Shown one piece after another: positions 57,541 through 64,000 of a stretch of 64,000 nucleotides of DNA (position 1 is its first letter; each line of letters begins with the position of its first letter). The DNA comes from Aquaspirillum sp. LM1 (GTDB lineage: Bacteria; Pseudomonadota; Gammaproteobacteria; Burkholderiales; Aquaspirillaceae): the NCBI RefSeq assembly GCF_002002905.1, contig NZ_CP019509.1, positions 2,785,001 to 2,849,000 of the forward strand, written 5' to 3'. The position numbers and the translations under genes are program-made. The notes under the pieces are model-generated. The model ran no database searches and had not been told where the DNA came from. It saw only the letters and a program-made list of their open reading frames with translations.

Positions 57541-58074
57541 TCAATGGGCATCCGCCTGATGACTGTGCTGCAGCAGCCGGTCGGTATAGGCAATGGCCGC
57601 CGCCGACAGCAAGAACGCCAGATGCAGGAAAAGCTGCCATTTAATGGTGTGCTCCGGTAATTGCCCGGCGTTGATGAAGGTTTGCAGCAGATGGATGGAC
57701 GAAATACTGATGATCGCCATCGACAGTTTCACCTTCAGCACCGACGCATTGACATGGTCCAGCCACTCCGGCTGGTCCGGGTGGTGATCCACCCGCAAGC
57801 GCGACACAAACGTTTCGTAACCACCCACCGTGACCATCAGCAGCAGGTTGGCAATCATCACCACGTCGATCAGGCCCAGCACAGTCAGCATGATTTCGGT
57901 TTCGGTCAGTTGCCCCAGATGCACCAGCAGCTCGTACAGCTGGGAAAGGAACTTCCACGAATACACGCCCTGTACCACAATCAGGCCAAGATAAATCGGC
58001 AATTGCAGCCAGCGGCTCCAGAAAATCAGCCCGGCCAGACGGCCTTTGGGCGAACGGGAAAACTCAGCACTCAT
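57541..58074 (-). CDS. yqhA: YqhA-family (UPF0114) inner membrane protein
   Basis: 177 residues with four hydrophobic helices. The family pattern is [20 protein letters not shown], the acidic segment [21 protein letters not shown] and [20 protein letters not shown]. Function is unknown across the family. It lies between metF and the polysaccharide locus on the same strand, 49 bases after metF. Confidence 0.9.
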   Translation of the reverse strand: MSAEFSRSPKGRLAGLIFWSRWLQLPIYLGLIVVQGVYSWKFLSQLYELLVHLGQLTETEIMLTVLGLIDVVMIANLLLMVTVGGYETFVSRLRVDHHPDQPEWLDHVNASVLKVKLSMAIISISSIHLLQTFINAGQLPEHTIKWQLFLHLAFLLSAAAIAYTDRLLQHSHQADAH

Positions 58075-58123
58075 CGCAGTCTCATCCAGTTAAATCCACT
58101 TTTTGCACCACCCCGGCGGCAGC

Positions 58124-58966
58124 TTACAAACCCAGACGCTGGCAGATGGTTGACACGGCACCAGCCTGATTCAGCGTGTAAAAGTGCAGGCCCGGCGCAC
58201 CACCGGCCAGCAGACGGTCGCACAAATTGGTCACCACATCCAGCCCCAGCGAACGGATCGACGGCACGTCGTCGGCGTAGCTTTGCAGCTTCAGGCGCAG
58301 CCAGCGCGGAATTTCCGCACCGCACGCGTCGGAAAAACGCGCCAGCTGGCTGAAGTTATTGATCGGCATGATACCCGGCACGATCGGGATGTCCACCCCC
58401 AGCGCCCCCACTTCATCGACAAAGGCAAAGTAGGCATCGGCATTGAAAAAATACTGGGTCATCGCCGAATTGGCCCCGGCCTTGACCTTGTTGGCAAAGT
58501 TGCGCAGGTCTTCGTGGGCGGTGCGCGCTTGCGGGTGGTATTCCGGGTAGGCGGCCACTTCAATGTGGAAATGCTCGCCATGTTCGGCGCGGATGAACTC
58601 GACCAGCTCATTGGCAAAGCGGAACTCACCCACTTCCAGCATGCCGGACGGAATATCGCCGCGCAAAGCCACAATATGGCGGATGCCATGGTTGCGGTAT
58701 TCGTTGAGGATGGCGCGAATATTGTCGCGGCTGGAGCCGATGCACGACAAATGCGGCGCAGCGGCGTAGCCTTCGCCACGGATTTCCAGCACGGTATCCA
58801 GCGTGCGGTCACGGGTGGTGCCGCCAGCACCAAAGGTCACGGAAAAAAACTCCGGCTTGAACTGGGCCAGTTGCTGACGGGTGGTGCGCAGCTTGGCCAT
58901 GCCCTCCGGGGTTTTGGCCGGAAAAAACTCAAAACTGAAGGTACGGGGATTCGATTGTGATTGCAT
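58124..58966 (-). CDS. metF: 5,10-methylenetetrahydrofolate reductase
   Basis: 280 residues, single-domain bacterial MetF. FSFEFFPAKTPEGMAKLRTT is the N-terminus, FFSVTFGAGGTTRDRTLDTV holds the folate site and HIVALRGDIPSG the FAD site. It makes 5-methyl-THF for methionine synthesis from homocysteine. It lies downstream of ahcY on the same strand but beyond that gene's terminator, and belongs functionally to the same methionine cycle as metK. Confidence 0.96.
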   Translation of the reverse strand: MQSQSNPRTFSFEFFPAKTPEGMAKLRTTRQQLAQFKPEFFSVTFGAGGTTRDRTLDTVLEIRGEGYAAAPHLSCIGSSRDNIRAILNEYRNHGIRHIVALRGDIPSGMLEVGEFRFANELVEFIRAEHGEHFHIEVAAYPEYHPQARTAHEDLRNFANKVKAGANSAMTQYFFNADAYFAFVDEVGALGVDIPIVPGIMPINNFSQLARFSDACGAEIPRWLRLKLQSYADDVPSIRSLGLDVVTNLCDRLLAGGAPGLHFYTLNQAGAVSTICQRLGL

Positions 58967-59060
58967 GACAGGGTTCCTGTTGGCCAGGGGCGGCAGACGC
59001 CCGGCGGCGCGATAATCAAGTTTGCCCCCCTGGCCGCTGCAGCGCGCCGGGTCAGGCTGA

Positions 59061-59094
59061 CAGCAAAAAGGCCGGAAGCCCGGCCTTTTTGCTG
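59061..59094. terminator. Bidirectional terminator after ahcY
   Basis: CAGCAAAAAGGCCG pairs with CGGCCTTTTTGCTG (59081-59094). The A-rich left arm gives a U tract for the minus-strand ahcY transcript. Confidence 0.9.
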
Positions 59095-59110
59095 TGCATC
59101 AACACAGAAA

Positions 59111-60433
<1,323 letters not shown>

Positions 60434-60495
60434 CTACGCGGTGGCCGGGCGGAATGCTCACCTGTGCGTGCATACCGGGCCCGGCATGGGGTTCA

Positions 60496-60561
60496 GGTGA
60501 GCGCAGTTTGAATCCGAGCCTGGGGGCAGCCTTGTGGGCCACGCCTTGCAGCGCTCCTCGG
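60496..60561 (-). promoter_or_regulatory. SAH riboswitch in the ahcY leader
   Basis: On the minus strand it starts CCGAGGAGCGCTGC, has the core GCCCCCAGGCTCGG and ends GCGCTCACC. These are the conserved parts of the SAH riboswitch: P1 (GAGCGC with GCGCTC) and the pseudoknot between CCGAG and CTCGG. The 3' arm GCTCACCTG (60494-60502) is perfectly complementary to CAGGTGAGC-type sequence at 60456-60464, closer to the ribosome-binding site, which gives an alternative pairing. Known SAH riboswitches raise ahcY expression when SAH accumulates. Confidence 0.9.
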
Positions 60562-60572
60562 AATGAACAGCA

Positions 60573-60578
60573 ATTATA
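60573..60578 (-). promoter_or_regulatory. -10 element of the ahcY promoter
   Basis: The minus strand reads TATAAT 11 bases before the riboswitch starts, a perfect -10 box. No good -35 is visible at 17 bases, so an activator or an extended element may contribute. Confidence 0.6.
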
Positions 60579-60682
60579 CGTGATTTTGCCTGGCCGCCCA
60601 GCCCTGCGTGCCAGGCCAAGCGGTCAGAAGACACTCGCGCCGGCACACTCAATCCGCGGCCAGCGCAGCAGAATGGCCAGGG

Positions 60683-61852
60683 TTACAGGCCAGCGTCAGC
60701 GCGCAGAGCCGCCGCCTTGTCAGTGGCTTCCCAGGTGAACTCCGGTTCTTCGCGGCCAAAGTGGCCATAAGCCGCCGTTTTGCCGTAAATCGGGCGCAAC
60801 AGGTCAAGCATCTGCACAATGCCCTTCGGGCGCAGGTCGAAATGCTGTTTGACCAGTTCGACAATGGCTTCGTTGGGCAGCTTGCCGGTGCCAAAGGTAT
60901 CCACCGAAATCGAGGTGGGCTTGGCAATCCCGATGGCGTAGGAAACCTGAATCTGGCACATGCGCGCCAGGCCGGCAGCCACAATGTTCTTCGCCACATA
61001 GCGACCGGCGTAGGCAGCCGAACGGTCGACCTTGGACGGGTCCTTGCCGGAGAAAGCACCACCACCGTGCGGGGCCGCGCCGCCATAGGTGTCCACAATG
61101 ATCTTGCGGCCAGTCAGACCGCAGTCGCCCATCGGGCCGCCAATGACAAAACGGCCAGTCGGGTTGATCAGATACTTGGTATCGGCGGTGAGCATATGTG
61201 CGGGCAGCACTGGCTTGATGATGTCTTCAATCACCGCTTCGGTCAGCATCTTGTGATCGATGTCCGGGGTGTGCTGGGTGGACAGCACCACGGTGTCGAT
61301 GACCTTGGGCAAGCCGGTTGCACTGTCGTACACGCAGGTGATCTGGCTCTTGGCGTCCGGGCGCAGCCACGGCAGGCGGCCATCCTTGCGCAGTTCGCTC
61401 TGACGCTGCACCAGACGGTGGGCGTAGTAGATCGGGAACGGCATCAGCGTTGGGGTTTCATCGCAGGCATAACCAAACATCAGCCCCTGGTCGCCAGCGC
61501 CTTGATCCAGATCCAGGCCCTGGCCTTCGTTCACGCCCTGAGCAATGTCCGGCGACTGCTTGTCATACGCCACCAGCACGGCGCAGCCCTTGGCATCAAA
61601 GCCCAGATCCGAGCTGTCATAGCCAATGCGGCGGATGGTTTCCCGCGCCACACCGATGTAATCGATATTGGCATGGGTGGTGATTTCGCCGGCCAGCACC
61701 ACCAGCCCGGTGTTCACCAGCGTTTCTGCCGCCACGCGAGCGTGTTTGTCTTGAGCCAGAATGGCGTCCAGGATGGCGTCGGAGATTTGGTCGGCAACTT
61801 TGTCCGGGTGGCCTTCGGATACCGATTCCGAAGTAAAGAGGTACTCGCTCAT
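60683..61852 (-). CDS. metK: S-adenosylmethionine synthetase
   Basis: 389 residues. It begins [20 protein letters not shown] and has the ATP-binding [15 protein letters not shown] and the phosphate loop [19 protein letters not shown]. It makes SAM from methionine and ATP. It is divergent from the first lipid A acyltransferase gene, with 68 bases between starts; no riboswitch is seen in that short leader. Confidence 0.97.
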   Translation of the reverse strand: MSEYLFTSESVSEGHPDKVADQISDAILDAILAQDKHARVAAETLVNTGLVVLAGEITTHANIDYIGVARETIRRIGYDSSDLGFDAKGCAVLVAYDKQSPDIAQGVNEGQGLDLDQGAGDQGLMFGYACDETPTLMPFPIYYAHRLVQRQSELRKDGRLPWLRPDAKSQITCVYDSATGLPKVIDTVVLSTQHTPDIDHKMLTEAVIEDIIKPVLPAHMLTADTKYLINPTGRFVIGGPMGDCGLTGRKIIVDTYGGAAPHGGGAFSGKDPSKVDRSAAYAGRYVAKNIVAAGLARMCQIQVSYAIGIAKPTSISVDTFGTGKLPNEAIVELVKQHFDLRPKGIVQMLDLLRPIYGKTAAYGHFGREEPEFTWEATDKAAALRADAGL

Positions 61853-61920
61853 TGCGTATTGTCCTGAAGGGTGGTTCCGATTCGGGTAAAATCTTGCGTC
61901 CGATTTCCCGTTGGCTCGTC

Positions 61921-62823
61921 ATGTCAAAATTGCTGATTGCAGTGTTCACAATCCTGTCGCGTCTGCCACTGGCCGTGTTGCAGGCCATCGGCAGCGCGCT
62001 GGGCTGGGTAGTTTACCTCAGCTCCCCAGGCTATGCGGCGCGGATGCGGCAGAACCTGGCACAAAGCGGCCTGGCCAACGATCCGCACAGCCAGAAACTG
62101 CTGCGCCAGGCCATCCGCGCCACCGGCATGGGCGCGATGGAACTGGTGATTGCCTGGGGCAGACCGTCTGCTGCTATCGCCCGACTGGTGAAAAACTGTA
62201 ATCATTGGAACATTGTGGAAGAAGCGCTAGCACAAAACAAGGGCATTATTTTTGTCACCCCCCATCTGGGCAACTATGACATTGCCGGGCGTTACCTGTC
62301 GCAACGCCTGATGCAGCGTCCACAACCGGTGGAACTGATGGCGATGTACCGCCCCCCCAAGCTGGCCTGGCTGGAGCCGCTGATGAATGCCGGACGGGTA
62401 CGTGATGGCGGCAATACCGCGCCCGCCACAGCAGCCGGCGTGCGCATGGTGATGAAAACCCTGAAAGCCCGGCAAACCACCATTATCTTGCCCGATCAGG
62501 TACCAGGTCAGGGCGATGGCGTGTGGGCACCGTTTTTTGGCCGCCCAGCCTACACCATGACCCTGGTGCCACGACTGGCCCAAATGGACAATGTGGAAGT
62601 GATCCTGTTTTTTGGTCGCCGTCTGGGGTGGGGGCGTGGCTTTGAAGTGGTGTTGCAACGCCTGCCGGAACCCTTCAGTGGCGATAAGGCCGAAGATGGC
62701 CGTCGGCTGAATCAGGCGGTGGAAAGCCTGATTCGCCAGGCACCCGCCCAATATCTGTGGAGTTACAACCGTTACAAGACACCAACAGGTGTCACCCCGC
62801 CCATGGAAGCCAGTTCATCATGA
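61921..62823 (+). CDS. Lysophospholipid/lipid A acyltransferase, LpxL/HtrB family
   Basis: 300 residues. An N-terminal membrane helix (LLIAVFTILSRLPLAVLQAI) precedes the acyltransferase domain with the catalytic HX4D box (VTPHLGNYDIAG) and the later LPDQVPGQGDGVWAPFFG segment. It adds a secondary acyl chain to Kdo2-lipid A from acyl-ACP. The start is ATG 61921. It is translationally coupled to the second acyltransferase by an ATGA overlap. Which of the two is lauroyl- or myristoyl-like cannot be told. Confidence 0.93.
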   Translation: MSKLLIAVFTILSRLPLAVLQAIGSALGWVVYLSSPGYAARMRQNLAQSGLANDPHSQKLLRQAIRATGMGAMELVIAWGRPSAAIARLVKNCNHWNIVEEALAQNKGIIFVTPHLGNYDIAGRYLSQRLMQRPQPVELMAMYRPPKLAWLEPLMNAGRVRDGGNTAPATAAGVRMVMKTLKARQTTIILPDQVPGQGDGVWAPFFGRPAYTMTLVPRLAQMDNVEVILFFGRRLGWGRGFEVVLQRLPEPFSGDKAEDGRRLNQAVESLIRQAPAQYLWSYNRYKTPTGVTPPMEASSS

Positions 62824-63680
62824 TGCGTCTTGCCATTGCTGTGTTATGGATGCTGCACTGGATGCCGGTGCCAGTACTGGCCGTACTAGGGCGAGTGCTT
62901 GGTACCCTGGGCTATTTGCTCGCCCGCGAACGTCGCCGGGTTGGCTTGATCAATCTGCGCCTGTGTTTTCCTCAGCTCAGCCCGCTGGCGCGTCGGCAAA
63001 TCATTTTGCGCCACTGCCAGCATCTGGTTCAATCCATCCTGGAATATGGGGTGGTCTGGTGGGCCAGCCCGACGCGCCTGCGCCGGCTGGTGACGCTGAA
63101 AAACGTTCATTACCTGCACGAACAGGCCCAGCACAATACCATTGTGCTTTACCCGCATTTTGTGGCTTTCGAATTGTGCGCGCTACGGCTGAATCTGGAC
63201 CAGCGGCTGGTCAGCGTGTACTCCAACCAGAAAAACCCGGTGCTCAACGCGCAGATTTATCAGGGACGCAACCGCTTTGACAATGCCAAGATTGTTTCGC
63301 GTCAGGAAGGGCTGCGCTCAATCATCAAGGCCATGCGCGACCATACCCCGTTCTTATACCTGCCCGACCAGGACTTTGGCCCGCGTGACTCGGTGTTTGT
63401 GAAGTTTTTTGCCGAAGATGCCGCCACCATCACCGGATTATCTCGCATCGCCGGGCTGGCCAAGGCCAAGGTGGTTCCCGCCGTGGCGCGCCGGGTGGGC
63501 TTTCGTTATGAGCTGGAATTTTTTCCAGCCTGGGAAAATTTCCCAAGTGATGATCTGGAAGCCGACACCCGACGGATGAATGCCTTTATCGAGCAACAGG
63601 TGCTGGAACAACCGGAACAGTACTTCTGGCTGCACAAACGCTTTAAAACCCGACCGCAAGGCCAACCACGGTTTTATTGA
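62820..63680 (+). CDS. Lipid A acyltransferase, LpxL/LpxM family (second copy)
   Basis: 286 residues. N-terminal membrane helix (LAIAVLWMLHWMPVPVLAVL), catalytic HX4E box (LYPHFVAFELCA), then YLPDQDFGPRDSVFVKFFAE. It shares the layout of the preceding gene but is well diverged from it and uses Glu where the first has Asp. The start is ATG 62820, overlapping the stop of the first gene; a second ATG follows at once. The two probably add the two secondary acyl chains in order. Confidence 0.92.
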   Translation: MMRLAIAVLWMLHWMPVPVLAVLGRVLGTLGYLLARERRRVGLINLRLCFPQLSPLARRQIILRHCQHLVQSILEYGVVWWASPTRLRRLVTLKNVHYLHEQAQHNTIVLYPHFVAFELCALRLNLDQRLVSVYSNQKNPVLNAQIYQGRNRFDNAKIVSRQEGLRSIIKAMRDHTPFLYLPDQDFGPRDSVFVKFFAEDAATITGLSRIAGLAKAKVVPAVARRVGFRYELEFFPAWENFPSDDLEADTRRMNAFIEQQVLEQPEQYFWLHKRFKTRPQGQPRFY

Positions 63681-63751
63681 ACCCGCCGCCGCTCAAACCC
63701 TCAGGGGGCTCCCACCAAACACGGGTGCCCTCCCGAGGCCAATCAAGCAGC

Positions 63752-64000
63752 TCAGTTACGCCGACGCCAGAAGAAACGGCCAATAAATCCCGGAAAAGCC
63801 AGCACCAGAAACAAGGCCAGCGTCGTCACATAAAACTGCCATTTTTGCACATGCACTGGCGACACCTGGCTTTCCAGCCCATACGCCAGCCCGCCCACCG
63901 CCAGATAGAGCACACCGAGCTCCAGCAGGCACCAACCTACGTGCTTGTTGCGCACGGTCCAGACGCCAGCCACCTTGCTCAGCACAAAGGGCAGGTTGGC
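63752..64000 (-). CDS. DUF2818-family small membrane protein, truncated by the window
   Basis: The last 83 codons are visible and the frame runs off the right edge. It contains ANLPFVLSKVAG at the left border of what can be seen, then two hydrophobic stretches (LLELGVLYLAVGGLAYGLES; LALFLVLAFPGFIGRFFWRR). This pattern is DUF2818, which in betaproteobacteria usually follows nuoN of respiratory complex I. The nuo operon would then lie to the right of this window. Function is unknown. Confidence 0.75.
   Translation of the reverse strand, partial: ANLPFVLSKVAGVWTVRNKHVGWCLLELGVLYLAVGGLAYGLESQVSPVHVQKWQFYVTTLALFLVLAFPGFIGRFFWRRRN

Noticed and set aside
61853-61920. SAM riboswitch ahead of metK
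   Set aside because: The leader is only 68 bases and shows none of the SAM-I, SAM-II or SAM-IV conserved parts.

Overview
The window is about 64 kb of GC-rich bacterial chromosome. It looks like a betaproteobacterium, probably a free-living member of the Neisseriales/Chromobacteriaceae type. That placement is inferred from gene content: rpsP-rimM-trmD-rplS, ypjD next to ffh, a DUF2818 gene at the right edge, an ahcY controlled by an S-adenosylhomocysteine (SAH) riboswitch, and paired lipid A acyltransferases. No 16S gene is present, so the placement stays tentative.

Layout. 0-3.3 kb: the end of a GNAT-type lysine acetyltransferase, the ribosomal/tRNA-modification operon rpsP-rimM-trmD-rplS, and ogt. 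3.3-12.2 kb: clpS-clpA, two almost identical cold-shock genes, icd, rluE, aceK (the kinase/phosphatase of Icd) and ybaK. 12.4-16.5 kb: a minus-strand nitrogenase accessory operon, nifV-cysE-(TPR protein)-nifW-nifZ-nifM. It is preceded by a good sigma-54 promoter and a NifA-type TGT-N10-ACA site, but no nitrogenase structural genes are present. 16.9-19.9 kb: an NsrR-type nitric oxide regulator, flavohaemoglobin (hmp) and a soluble CZB chemoreceptor, with two matching NsrR-like operators. 19.9-27.4 kb: two inverted 1203-bp IS630-type elements and a 273-bp MITE-like derivative, enclosing two chemoreceptor genes. One of these is a fusion of a complete ammonium transporter (Amt) to a methyl-accepting chemotaxis output domain. 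27.4-37.4 kb: housekeeping genes (FAD-linked dehydrogenase, photolyase, CoA-racemase, ComEA-like protein, ypjD, ffh, an ATP-grasp enzyme, purB). 37.4-57.4 kb: a minus-strand surface polysaccharide locus of the Wzx/Wzy type, about 20 kb long and visibly AT-richer in its centre. 57.5-64 kb: yqhA, metF, riboswitch-controlled ahcY, metK, two lipid A acyltransferases and a truncated DUF2818 gene.

How it fits together. The 12-26 kb region is nitrogen-themed: nitrogenase maturation under predicted NifA/sigma-54 control, nitric oxide defence under predicted NsrR control, and a chemoreceptor whose sensor is itself an ammonium channel. I infer a motile diazotroph that can bias its movement by ammonium and that exposes itself to nitric oxide. 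The Amt-chemoreceptor fusion is the strongest candidate for a poorly described system. The methionine-cycle genes (metF, ahcY, metK) cluster together with SAH-sensing control. The polysaccharide locus predicts a repeat unit containing a dTDP-linked 3-amino-3,6-dideoxyhexose, but the required sugar ketoisomerase is not in the window.
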